DNA from: CAZHCG01 sp046484285
GTDB lineage: Bacteria; Myxococcota_A; Polyangia; JAAYKL01
Length of the DNA stretch: 19,891 nucleotides
NCBI GenBank assembly: GCA_046484285.1
Contig: JAWOBP010000224.1
Coordinates: forward strand, 1 to 19,891
Direction: 5' to 3'
Shown piece by piece: positions 5,561-13,388 of the stretch. The notes beneath the pieces were generated by a model. The model was not told the origin of the DNA. It did no database searches and saw nothing but the letters and a program-made list of their open reading frames with translations. Every line of letters begins with the position of its first letter. Positions within the stretch are counted from its first letter, which is position 1. The position numbers and the translations under genes are program-made.

Positions 5561-6709
5561 ATGCTTCGATGGTCTTGTTTTTTCGGGCCGGGGATTGCCG
5601 CGGCGATTCTCGTTCTGGCGGGATGCGAGTCGGCACGCGGCGCTAGCTCGTCTGCGGACGCCGACGCGGACGCGGACGCCGACGCGGATTCGGACGCGGA
5701 CTCCGACACCGATTCCGACTCCGATACCGATACCGACTCCGACTCCGACTCCGACGGGTTGATCCTCCCCGACTGCTCCGACTGCCCGGCGGTGGGCGAC
5801 TCGCTCGAGAACATGCGCTGCGCCATCGATCTCTGCGACGACGAGGTCTTCGTCTCGCACGGCTACGGCTCGCCCACGATCTCCGAGCAGGCCAAGCTGG
5901 CCCAGACGCGCACCGCGGTCTCGTGGTTCGGCCACGAGAGCAACGACCTGGAGCCGCTCTACCCCGAGGACGAGGGCTCCTACGCGCTGATGGCGACCGG
6001 CCCGGCCGTGCCGTCCGATCCCCCGGCGATGCAGGATCACAACGGCTCGATGAGCGGGACTCTGCTCAACCCGGACGGTCCCGGAGTCGAGGATCCCTGG
6101 GCGCCATACGAGTATCCGAGCTACGACGTTGTGGAGTGGAGCATCGACCTGATCGCGCCCGCCGGCGCGCACGGCTTCCAGGTTCACTACGTCTTTTTCT
6201 CGGTGGAGTACGACGAGTACGTGGGCAACGTCTTCAACGACAAGTTCTACATCATCCTGGAGGCGCCGAGCACCAACGACGGCGAGCCCACGATCATCAA
6301 CTTCACCGACTGCCGGCCCGAGATCGACCAGGCCGACTTCACCTGCCCGGCCGATCACCCGGCCTGCGAGGAGGGCGAGGAGTACTGCTACCTGGCGATC
6401 AACAGCGCGCTGAGCGAGTGCTGCTGGTACCTGGACTGCCCGGACGGCGAGGCCGAGACCGACATCTCCGGCACGGGCTTCTCCTGCGGCCCGCCGTCGG
6501 AGGACTGCGCCGGCGACTACTGCACCGGGCTGATGTACGGATCCTCGACCGGCTGGCTGAAGACCGAGTGGCCGATCGAGCCCGGCGAGGAACTCACCGT
6601 GACCTTCCACCTCCACGACACCGCCGACAGCCTGCTCGACTCCGAGGTGATCCTGGACAAGTTCGTCTTCACCGGAGAGGCGAACGCCGGCACCGTGCCG
6701 ATCGAGTAG
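5561..6709 (+). CDS. Secreted lipoprotein with Asp-rich linker and choice-of-anchor L-like domain
   Basis: A 382-residue protein. A hydrophobic signal (residues 8-21) ends in lipobox LAGC with Cys22 as the lipidation site. Residues 32-65 are 17 consecutive X-Asp dipeptides (X = Ala, then Ser/Thr), an acidic low-complexity spacer. The rest is a Cys-rich beta domain. The stretch FQVHYVFFSVEYDEYVGNVF followed by NDKFYIIL (residues 206-232) matches the choice-of-anchor L signature (F-x-F-x-S-x-EY...NDxF), a domain of surface proteins in Myxococcota and Bacteroidota. About a dozen or more Cys in the mature part suggest disulfides and an extracytoplasmic place. The start has GAGGTGAGAG just before the ATG. 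It is a single gene with its own promoter. The ligand and role are unknown. Confidence 0.85.
   Translation: MLRWSCFFGPGIAAAILVLAGCESARGASSSADADADADADADSDADSDTDSDSDTDTDSDSDSDGLILPDCSDCPAVGDSLENMRCAIDLCDDEVFVSHGYGSPTISEQAKLAQTRTAVSWFGHESNDLEPLYPEDEGSYALMATGPAVPSDPPAMQDHNGSMSGTLLNPDGPGVEDPWAPYEYPSYDVVEWSIDLIAPAGAHGFQVHYVFFSVEYDEYVGNVFNDKFYIILEAPSTNDGEPTIINFTDCRPEIDQADFTCPADHPACEEGEEYCYLAINSALSECCWYLDCPDGEAETDISGTGFSCGPPSEDCAGDYCTGLMYGSSTGWLKTEWPIEPGEELTVTFHLHDTADSLLDSEVILDKFVFTGEANAGTVPIE
5654..5755 (+). repeat. Coding 6-base tandem repeat (X-Asp)n
   Basis: Seventeen six-base units of the form NNN-GAY inside the lipoprotein gene. The first seven units code Ala-Asp, then Ser-Asp and Thr-Asp mix. 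Units differ at third positions, so the array is diverged rather than freshly expanded. Confidence 0.85.
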
Positions 6710-6823
6710 GCGTCCGGAAGCGCAGGTCGAAGAGCGACCGGAAGGCTAGATCCGCGAATCGTAGAAGGGCTGAACGAGATACTGGGAGACTGACCGGGCC
6801 CTGGCCCTCGCCGAGCGACGCTC

Positions 6824-6852
6824 TTTCCTTTGCCGGTGCGCGCGGGTAGACT
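6824..6852 (+). promoter_or_regulatory. Weak promoter candidate just before the SDR gene
   Basis: TAGACT (6847-6852) matches the -10 at four of six positions. A poor -35 (TTTCCT, 6824-6829) lies 17 bases upstream. The -10 ends only 10 bases before the ATG, and no Shine-Dalgarno site is present, so the transcript would have almost no leader. Confidence 0.35.
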
Positions 6853-6862
6853 CGCCGGCGAG

Positions 6863-7807
6863 ATGTCCTGGACACCCGAGGATATTCCGGATCAACGCGG
6901 CAGGGTCGCGCTGGTGACCGGCGCCAACAGCGGGCTGGGCTACCACACGGCGCTGGAGCTGGCGCGGCGCGGGGCGCGGGTGGTGCTGGCCTGCCGCGAC
7001 GCCGAGCGGGGCAAGGCAGCGCTGGAGCGGTTGCGCGAGGAGATCCCCGGCGCCGAGATCGAGCTGGAGCTGCTCGACCTGGCCGACCTGGGCTCGGTGC
7101 GCTCCGCGGCCGAGCGCTTCTTTGAGAGCCACGGAAAGCTGGATTTGCTGATCAACAACGCCGGGGTGATGGCGCTGCCGCGGCGCAGCACGGCCGACGG
7201 CTTCGAGATGCAGTTCGGCACCAACCACCTCGGCCACTTCGCGCTGGCCGGCCTGCTGCTGCCGCGGCTGGCCGCCTCGCGAGAAGCTCGCGTCGTGACC
7301 GTCTCGAGCCTGATGCACCGCCGCGGCAGGATCCGCTTCGACGACCTCAACTGGGAGCGCGAATACAGCAAGTGGGGCGCCTACTGCCAGAGCAAGCTGG
7401 CCAATCTGCTGTTCGCCTTCGAGCTGCAGCGGCGGCTGGAGGCGTCGCGGCTGCCGATCTCGTCGCTGGCCTCCCATCCCGGTTACGCCGATACAGCGCT
7501 GCAGGCCGCCGGTGCCGAGATGTCCGGCTCGCGGTTCGAGGCCGGCTTCATGCGGCTGGGCGGACGCCTGCTGGGACAGAGCGCGGCGGCCGGCGCCTGG
7601 CCCTCGCTGCGCGCCGCCACCGATCCGGGGGCGAGAGGCGGGGAGTACTTCGGTCCTTCCAGGCTGCTGGAAACGTCCGGACCGCCGCGCCGCGCGCGCT
7701 GCTCGAAACGGGCGCTCGACGAGCGGGACGCCCGCCGGCTGTGGGACCTGTCCCGCGAGCTGACCGGCGTGAGCTACGACGACCTCGCGCCTCGAGAACA
7801 AAATTGA
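6863..7807 (+). CDS. Short-chain dehydrogenase/reductase, retinol-dehydrogenase-like
   Basis: A 314-residue Rossmann-fold oxidoreductase. The cofactor loop TGANSGLG is at 19-26, the NNAG motif at 98-101, the catalytic serine in VTVSSL (Ser148/149), and YCQSK (Tyr174, Lys178) completes the active site. The Arg after the second strand (ACRDAERG, Arg45) favours NADP(H). The long insert (NHLGHFALAGLLLP, then FDDLNWEREY) is typical of the retinol dehydrogenase/WW-oxidoreductase-like SDR group, which in bacteria acts on unknown lipophilic alcohols or ketones. I chose ATG 6863, which starts just before the first strand; a longer in-frame start exists at about 6830 but adds only an unconserved basic stretch. 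No Shine-Dalgarno site is visible. The ABC1 kinase gene follows after 19 bases, probably in the same operon. Confidence 0.88.
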   Translation: MSWTPEDIPDQRGRVALVTGANSGLGYHTALELARRGARVVLACRDAERGKAALERLREEIPGAEIELELLDLADLGSVRSAAERFFESHGKLDLLINNAGVMALPRRSTADGFEMQFGTNHLGHFALAGLLLPRLAASREARVVTVSSLMHRRGRIRFDDLNWEREYSKWGAYCQSKLANLLFAFELQRRLEASRLPISSLASHPGYADTALQAAGAEMSGSRFEAGFMRLGGRLLGQSAAAGAWPSLRAATDPGARGGEYFGPSRLLETSGPPRRARCSKRALDERDARRLWDLSRELTGVSYDDLAPREQN

Positions 7808-7826
7808 GCACGGAAGAGCCCGTCCG

Positions 7827-9134
7827 ATGGCGTCACGGGGAAAGCTGAGCCGCTGGCTCAAGCTGGCCGGGATGAGCGGCTCGGTGGCGAGCGGCTACGC
7901 GGGCAACCGCCTGCTGTCCGCATTGGGTTTCGATCGGCAAGGCGGGCGCCTGAACGCGACCCACGCGCGCGCCGGATCGCGGATCGCCCGCACGCTCGGC
8001 GAGCTGAAAGGTCCGGTGATGAAGATGGGCCAGATGGCCTCGATCGCAGCGGACATGCTGCCTGTCGAGATCGCCGAGCCGCTGGCCACACTGCGCAAGG
8101 ACGCGCCTCCGGTCGGCTACGAGGTGATCGCCGCCCAGCTGGAGCGCGAGCTGGGCCAGCCGCCCGAGCGCCTCTTTTCCAGCTTCGAGCGCGAGCCGTT
8201 CGCCGCCGCGTCGATCGGCCAGGTGCACCGCGCCGTGACCGACGACGGACGCGATGTCGCGGTCAAGGTGCAGTACCCGGGCGTCGACCGCTCGGTGGAC
8301 GCCGATTTGGCCCACATGAAGCTGGCGATGCGCGTGGCCGGCCTGTGGCGCCGCCGCCCCGAGTCGTTCGAGCGCTTCTTCGCCGAGGTGGCCGAGCGGC
8401 TGCACGACGAGCTGGACTACACCCACGAGGCGGCCAACGCGCGCTTGCTGGGCGAATATCACCGCGACCACGACTTCGTGCGCGTTCCGGAGGTGGTCGG
8501 AGAGCGCAGCGCGCAGCGCGTGCTGACGCTGACCTATCTCGGCGGCGACCCGATCGAGCGGGCCAGGCAATACCCGTCCGAGGCCCGCGACCGGATCGGC
8601 GAGAACGTGATCAGGATGCTCTACGGAGAGATCTTCGGGCTGGGAGCGCTGCACGCCGATCCCAACCCGGCCAACTTCGCCTTTGCCCCGGACGGCAGCT
8701 TCGCCCTCTACGACTTCGGCGCGGTCAAGCGCTTTGCCGACCCGGAGCTGCGCGGTCTGCGCGGCGTGGTGCTCGGCGCGATGCAGCGCGACTACGCCGC
8801 GATCGAGCAGGGGATGCGCGAGCTGAAAGCGCGCGACCTGGAGGGTCCGCCGGTGAAGCCGGAGGTGTACGCCGAGTGGCGCGAGCTGCTCGCGCCGGCG
8901 CTCGACGGCGACGAGCCGTACGACTTCGGCGCCTCGACCCTGCACCGCGAGGCGATCGCGATGCTGCCCCGCTACCGCGAGCAGGTCAGGTCGTTCCGCC
9001 TCCCGATCGGGCTGATGCTCGTGCAGCGCACCAACGTCGGCCACTTCGGAAACCTGCGCTACCTGGCAGCCCGGGTGCGGGTGGGACGCGTGCTGCGCGA
9101 ATGCCTGGATCTGGCCGAGCCGCGGCTGCCGTGA
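7827..9134 (+). CDS. ABC1/UbiB (ADCK)-family atypical kinase
   Basis: A 435-residue protein with all family marks. The KxGQ motif is at Lys66-Gln69 (LKGPVMKMGQM). The Ala-rich nucleotide loop AAAS is at 126-129 (PFAAASIGQVH), the lysine at Lys147 in VKVQYPG, and ExD-like ELDYTHEAAN at 195-204. The catalytic loop HADPNPANF is at 276-284 and DFG at 296-298. Members in the UbiB/COQ8 group help ubiquinone synthesis; others act in lipid or isoprenoid traits. I see no strong C-terminal membrane anchors like those of E. coli UbiB, so this is better called an ABC1-family kinase. A GGAAGAG site precedes the ATG by about 9 bases. Pairing with an SDR suggests lipid or quinone chemistry, which is inference. 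Confidence 0.9.
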   Translation: MASRGKLSRWLKLAGMSGSVASGYAGNRLLSALGFDRQGGRLNATHARAGSRIARTLGELKGPVMKMGQMASIAADMLPVEIAEPLATLRKDAPPVGYEVIAAQLERELGQPPERLFSSFEREPFAAASIGQVHRAVTDDGRDVAVKVQYPGVDRSVDADLAHMKLAMRVAGLWRRRPESFERFFAEVAERLHDELDYTHEAANARLLGEYHRDHDFVRVPEVVGERSAQRVLTLTYLGGDPIERARQYPSEARDRIGENVIRMLYGEIFGLGALHADPNPANFAFAPDGSFALYDFGAVKRFADPELRGLRGVVLGAMQRDYAAIEQGMRELKARDLEGPPVKPEVYAEWRELLAPALDGDEPYDFGASTLHREAIAMLPRYREQVRSFRLPIGLMLVQRTNVGHFGNLRYLAARVRVGRVLRECLDLAEPRLP

Positions 9135-9165
9135 CAGTTCCGGGATCGGATCCCGGAATTGACAC
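9131..9165. repeat. REP-like imperfect palindrome at end of the ABC1 gene
   Basis: Arms GTGACAGTTCCGGGATC (9131-9147) and GATCCCGGAATTGACAC (9149-9165) are inverted with one base between and two mismatches in 17; the inner 10 bp are perfect. The left arm includes the ABC1 stop codon. No T-run follows. It lies between two convergent genes, where it may end both transcripts or protect them, and its form recalls mobile REP palindromes. Confidence 0.6.
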
Positions 9166-9215
9166 ACCTCGACTCAACTATCTAAAAATAGAGGCGATTC
9201 AGAGCAAACGGCAGG

Positions 9216-11366
9216 TCAGTCGGCCGGGTTCGGGGACAGCAGGATCCGGGCGTCCACGATCGAGAGACCGTTCTTGCGGGCGATCACCGGGTTGAGATCC
9301 ATCTCGTGGATCCGCGGGTAGGACTCGATCACCTCCGAGACGGTAATCAGCAGGTCGGCCAGCGCCTTTTTATCGACCGGTGGCTTGCCCCGGTAGCCGT
9401 TCATGATCGGCTCCGACCTGATCTCGGAGACCATCTGCTCGGCGGCGTGGCGCGTGATCGGCAGCACGCGGAAGACCACGTCCCTCAGCACCTCGACGAA
9501 GACCCCGCCCATCCCGAACATGATCACCGGTCCGAACTGCTCGTCGACCTTGGTGCCGATGATCACCTCCATCCCCCGCGCGGCCATCGGCGAGACCAAA
9601 CAGCCGCGGATCTCGGCGTCCGCGCGGTAGCTCCGCGCGCGCTCGCAGATTGCGGCGAACGCCTCGCGGATCGCCTCCTCTCCCTCGAGGTTGAGCTCCA
9701 CCCCGCCGGCGTCGGACTTGTGCATGATCTGGGGCGAGACGATCTTGAGCGCCACCCTGCCCTCCATCTCGGCGGCGAGCCGCACCGCCTCGTCGGCCGA
9801 CTCGGCCAGCCGATCGTCCGAGACCGGGGCGTCGTGCAGGCTCAACAGGCACTTGGCCTCGTGCTCCAGCAGAGCGTCCCGCCCCTCCTCGACGGCGCGC
9901 TCGAGGATCTCCGCCCCGCCCTCGCGGGCGTTCTTACCCCAGTCGAAGACGAAGTTTTGCCTGTTGTGCGGCAGGTCCAGGTAGCGGCCGTACTCGCTGA
10001 GCGCCGAGACGCACTTGCAGGCGATATCCACCGAGTCGTGGACCGGGATCCCGTAGTAGCGCAGCAGCTCCAACGAGTGCGGTCGCTCGAAGTTGAACAG
10101 GCTGTGGACCACGATCGGCTTGCCCGTGCGCTGGACCAGCTTGCCCATCTGGTGCGCCGCGTCCTCCTCCATGAACTTCAGCCTCTCGGCGAAGCGGATC
10201 CCGTATCCGCCGAACAGCCCCACCAGCAACAGGCCTCCGACCTCCTCGTCCTCGAGCAGGATCCTGGCGCACTCGGCGAAGATCGACGGATCGGAGTCGG
10301 TGCTGCCCGCCACGTCGATCGGGTTGGCCAGCGAGGCGTTGGGCGAGAGCACCTCGGCCAGCTTCTGTCTGGTCTTCTCTCCCAGCTCGGGAACCTCGAC
10401 GCCGTAGTCGGTGGTCAGCACGTCGGTCGCGATCGTCGCGTGGCCGCCGCCGTCGGCCAGGATCGCCACCTTGTTGTTGCGGATCGGCGCCAGGTTGCCG
10501 AGCGCCTCGGCGACCGGGAACAGCTCGTCGGAGTTGTCGATCGTGGTAATCCCGGCGCGCCTGAAGGCGGTGCGCGCCACCTCGGAGATGCCGGCCAGCG
10601 CCCCGGTGTGCGATCCGGCCGAGCGCGCGCCCTTGGCCGAGCGGCCGCTCTTGAGCAGCACGATCGGCTTGACCAGCGTGGTCTTGTGGGCCTGCTGCAA
10701 GAAGGCGCGCCCCTCGCTGACGCCCTCCACGTAGACCACGATCGCCCTGGTCTTGGGATCGGCGGTGAAGAACTCCAGGTACTCGTGGAACTTGAGGTCG
10801 GCCTCGTTGCCCACGCCCACGTAGTAGGAGAAGCCTTTCTGGCTCTTGATCTGCGCCTCGGTGATCAGCGCCAGCGCCATGTTGCCGCTCTGGGTCAGCA
10901 GCGCCAGATCGCCCTTGGGCACCGACTCCAGGCCCACGAGGTTCATCTTCTTGTGGACGTTGATCATCCCCGAGGTGTTGGGACCCACCAGCCGCAGGCC
11001 GTGCTTGCGCGCCACCTCCACCGCCTCCCGCTGGAGGCGCATGCCCTCCTCGCCCAACTCGCCGAACCCGCCGGCGATGATCACCGCGCCGGCCACACCC
11101 TGCTCGCCGCACTGGCGCAGGATGGTCGGCAAGGTCCTGGCAGGGGTGGTGATCAGCGCCAGGTCGACCGGCTTTTCGATCTCGCCGATGCTGGGGTAGC
11201 ACTCCAGCCCCAGCACGCGGTCCTCCTTGGGGTTGACCGGGTAGATCTTGCCCTCGTACCCGCCGTCCAGCAAGGATCGAATCGCCTGGTAGCCGCGCTT
11301 GCGCTCGTCGCGCGAGGCTCCCACCACGGCTACCGACTGGGCGTCGAAAATTCGCTTGAGGCTCAT
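9216..11366 (-). CDS. ADP-forming acetate/acyl-CoA synthetase, fused alpha-beta
   Basis: A 716-residue protein. Residues 1-130 are a CoA-binding Rossmann domain (VAVVGAS 12-18). Residues 130-460 are succinyl-CoA-ligase-like domains with GPNTSG (128-133) and the probable phospho-histidine His253 in AGSHTGA. Residues about 490-716 are an ATP-grasp domain (KIVSPQIMHKSDAGGVEL, 541-558; later GTKVDEQFGPVIMFGMGG). Such enzymes make acyl-CoA from acid, CoA and ATP, or run in reverse to save energy as ATP. Some fused homologues instead act on other acids or are acetyltransferase-related. The start was set at the ATG with GGGAGG-TAG upstream; a longer start would have no ribosome site. It begins 4 bases after the crotonase stop, so the two are co-translated. 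The substrate acid is unknown. Confidence 0.9.
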   Translation of the reverse strand: MSLKRIFDAQSVAVVGASRDERKRGYQAIRSLLDGGYEGKIYPVNPKEDRVLGLECYPSIGEIEKPVDLALITTPARTLPTILRQCGEQGVAGAVIIAGGFGELGEEGMRLQREAVEVARKHGLRLVGPNTSGMINVHKKMNLVGLESVPKGDLALLTQSGNMALALITEAQIKSQKGFSYYVGVGNEADLKFHEYLEFFTADPKTRAIVVYVEGVSEGRAFLQQAHKTTLVKPIVLLKSGRSAKGARSAGSHTGALAGISEVARTAFRRAGITTIDNSDELFPVAEALGNLAPIRNNKVAILADGGGHATIATDVLTTDYGVEVPELGEKTRQKLAEVLSPNASLANPIDVAGSTDSDPSIFAECARILLEDEEVGGLLLVGLFGGYGIRFAERLKFMEEDAAHQMGKLVQRTGKPIVVHSLFNFERPHSLELLRYYGIPVHDSVDIACKCVSALSEYGRYLDLPHNRQNFVFDWGKNAREGGAEILERAVEEGRDALLEHEAKCLLSLHDAPVSDDRLAESADEAVRLAAEMEGRVALKIVSPQIMHKSDAGGVELNLEGEEAIREAFAAICERARSYRADAEIRGCLVSPMAARGMEVIIGTKVDEQFGPVIMFGMGGVFVEVLRDVVFRVLPITRHAAEQMVSEIRSEPIMNGYRGKPPVDKKALADLLITVSEVIESYPRIHEMDLNPVIARKNGLSIVDARILLSPNPAD

Positions 11367-11370
11367 CGTC

Positions 11371-12180
11371 CTACCTCCCTTCGAAGACCGGCTCGCGCCG
11401 CTCGGCAAAGGCGCGCACGCCCTCGTGCCAGTCGTCGGTCTCCATGCAGCTCAAGACGGCCTGGGTCTCCAGGGCCAGCACCGTCTCCAGGTCGAGTGCG
11501 GCCGGCTGCTGCAAGCGTCGCTTGGCCAGCCGCATCGAGAGCGGAGCCTTGGCCGCCAGCTCGCGCGCCAGCTCGCCGGCCCGCCGCTCCAGCTCGTCCT
11601 CGGGCCAACAGCTCAGCGCCAGCCCGATCTCGACCGCCTCGCGGCCGTCGATCGCGCGCCCGGTGTAGATCAACTCCTTGGCGCGGGTGATCCCGACCAG
11701 CGCCGGCAGATGGCGCGTCGAGCCGCCGCCGACGAAGGTGCCCAGCGAGGTCTCGCTGAACGCCAGCGTGGCCGGCTCGGCGATCAGGATCAGGTCGCAG
11801 CACAGCGCCAGCTCGGCTCCGGCCCCGCGCGCCGGTCCGTTGACCGCGGCCACGACCGGGATCGGAATCCGGTAGAGACGGCGCGCTGCCTCGTGCGCCA
11901 GCTCCAGGTAGGCGCGCTGGTCGGCGCGCGTGCGCTTCCCCTCGCCGTGCTGCTTGAGATCCGCTCCGGCGCAGAAGGCCTGCTTCTCGACGCCGTCCTT
12001 GCGGCGCACCGAGCCGGTCAGCAGCGCGGCACGCACCCCGTCGTCGGCCTCGAGGCGATCGAACGCCTCGAGCAGCTCGCGGTACATCAGCTCGGTGACT
12101 GCGTTCATCCGCTCGGGGCGATGCAGCCGCACCACGGCGACTCCGTCTGCGATCTCCAAACGAATCGTCTCGTATCTCAT
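11371..12180 (-). CDS. Enoyl-CoA hydratase/isomerase (crotonase) family protein
   Basis: A 269-residue protein. AFCAGADL (68-75) and RGAGAELAL (118-126) make the CoA-ester oxyanion hole. Glu123 and Glu143 (FSETSLGTF) lie where the two catalytic glutamates of hydratases sit, so hydratase activity is plausible. GGGSTRHLP (151-159) is the usual next motif. It probably adds water to an enoyl-CoA in fatty, amino or aromatic acid breakdown. ATG 12180 is preferred because AGAGG lies 9 bases upstream; ATG 12189 (adding MRQ) is possible but too close to that site. It is followed after 4 bases by the acyl-CoA synthetase. Together they could activate or release an acid and process its CoA ester. ThiI ends 35 bases upstream. 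Confidence 0.9.
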   Translation of the reverse strand: MRYETIRLEIADGVAVVRLHRPERMNAVTELMYRELLEAFDRLEADDGVRAALLTGSVRRKDGVEKQAFCAGADLKQHGEGKRTRADQRAYLELAHEAARRLYRIPIPVVAAVNGPARGAGAELALCCDLILIAEPATLAFSETSLGTFVGGGSTRHLPALVGITRAKELIYTGRAIDGREAVEIGLALSCWPEDELERRAGELARELAAKAPLSMRLAKRRLQQPAALDLETVLALETQAVLSCMETDDWHEGVRAFAERREPVFEGR

Positions 12181-12215
12181 CTGCCGCATCCTCTCCCGGC
12201 CGGTTCCCGGCCTCA

Positions 12216-13388
12216 CTAATCGAACACCTCGCGCTCGGCGTTTTCCACGGCCTCCTCCAGCAACCCACGCCATTCGACCCGCTCCTCCAGCGCGCGGGCG
12301 CGCCGGGAGTTGCCGCGCGTCTCGGGGTGCCGCGGAACGAACAGCGTACAGCAGTCGTCGTGGGGGCGGACAGAAATATCGAAGCTGCCGATCCGCCGCG
12401 CCAGCTCGATCGTCTCGGCCTTGTCGAAGCCCAGCAGCGGTCTCAGGACCGTCCCGGCGGCCGCCTGCTCGACCGCGGCCAGGTTGGCCAGCGTCTGGCT
12501 AGCAACCTGGCCGAGGCTCTCCCCGGTGGCCAGCGCCTCGATCTTCTCCCGCGCGGCCAGCCGCTCGGCGATGCGCAGCATCGCGCGGCGGTAGAGGATC
12601 ACCAGGTAGGAGGCGTCGGCGCCGTCTCGCAGCGCCTCCTGCAGCCCGGCGAACGGCACCGCGTAGAAGACCAGGCGGCGCTGCCTGCGCGCCAGCAGCC
12701 GCGCCAGCTCGCGCGCTTTGTGCAGCGCGCCGTCGCCGGTGTAGGGAAAGGCGTGGAAGTAGACCGCGGCCAGCTCCAGGCCGCGCTTCTGCAAGAGGTG
12801 GCCGGCGACCGGCGAGTCGATCCCTCCCGAGAGCAGCAGCAGCGCCCGCCCGGAGGTGCCGACCGGCAGCCCGCCCGCTCCCTTCTCGCGCCCGGTCCAG
12901 ACGAACGTCCAGCGCGATCCGATCTCGATTCCCACCTCGAGCTGCGGGCGCTCCAGGTCGACGGCCAGCCCGGTCGCGGCGACCACCTCGGCGCCCACCT
13001 CGCGCTCGATCTCGATCGAGGTCTGCTCGAAGCTCTTGTCGGCCCGCTTGGCCGAGATGCGAAAGCTCTGTGTGCCGATCGCGTCGCGCTTGGCCAGCTC
13101 CACCGCGACGCACCGAATCTCCTCCGGGCTCCGCCGGCAGAAGACGCCCGGCGAGTACGACGAGAGACCGAACACCCAGCGCAGGCGCTCGACCAGGTCC
13201 TCGTCGGCCGCGCCCGCCAGCAGGATCCGGCCGTGCTCGCGGTGCAGGCTCAGATCGTCGCGGCCGGCCAGCGCGCGGCGCACGTTGCGCTCCAGCGCCG
13301 CCTCGAAGATTCCGCGGTTTCGTCCCTTGAGAAACAGCTCGCCCCAGCGCAGGATCGCGCCCGGTCCGACCGGCGGATCGTCTTTCAT
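12216..13388 (-). CDS. thiI: tRNA 4-thiouridine synthase ThiI
   Basis: A 390-residue protein. The N-terminal 170 residues hold the ferredoxin-like and THUMP RNA-binding parts (AILRWGELFLKGRNRGIFE, 11-29; FRISAKRADKSF, 109-120). The PP-loop SGGIDSP is at 187-193 (ATP adenylation). YFHAFPYTG (210-218), ATGESLGQVASQT (287-299) and PHDDCCTLFVPRHPET (342-357) are classical ThiI motifs; Cys346/347 may be sulfur-handling. It is the short form without the C-terminal rhodanese domain seen in E. coli, as in Bacillus-type ThiI, which takes sulfur from a dedicated desulfurase. ATG 13388 overlaps the stop of the upstream cysteine desulfurase gene as ATGA, with GGAGGGGGAGG before it. It acts on uridine 8 of tRNAs, where it senses near-UV light in some bacteria. 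Confidence 0.95.
   Translation of the reverse strand: MKDDPPVGPGAILRWGELFLKGRNRGIFEAALERNVRRALAGRDDLSLHREHGRILLAGAADEDLVERLRWVFGLSSYSPGVFCRRSPEEIRCVAVELAKRDAIGTQSFRISAKRADKSFEQTSIEIEREVGAEVVAATGLAVDLERPQLEVGIEIGSRWTFVWTGREKGAGGLPVGTSGRALLLLSGGIDSPVAGHLLQKRGLELAAVYFHAFPYTGDGALHKARELARLLARRQRRLVFYAVPFAGLQEALRDGADASYLVILYRRAMLRIAERLAAREKIEALATGESLGQVASQTLANLAAVEQAAAGTVLRPLLGFDKAETIELARRIGSFDISVRPHDDCCTLFVPRHPETRGNSRRARALEERVEWRGLLEEAVENAEREVFD

Noticed and set aside
5465..6616. 383-codon open frame on the minus strand opposite the lipoprotein gene
   Set aside because: It is a shadow of the GC-rich gene. Its dipeptide repeats (VGVGVGIGIG-type) are only the complement of the Asp-repeat array, and there is no ribosome site or family motif.
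6830..6862. Earlier start for the SDR gene
   Set aside because: It adds only a short basic stretch overlapping the likely promoter; the ATG at 6863 sits at the usual distance from the first Rossmann strand.
9306..11690. Very long plus-strand open frame opposite the acyl-CoA synthetase gene
   Set aside because: The minus-strand protein has all family motifs. The plus-strand frame is rich in His/Arg/Leu/Gln, as expected for an antisense shadow, and lacks a ribosome site.
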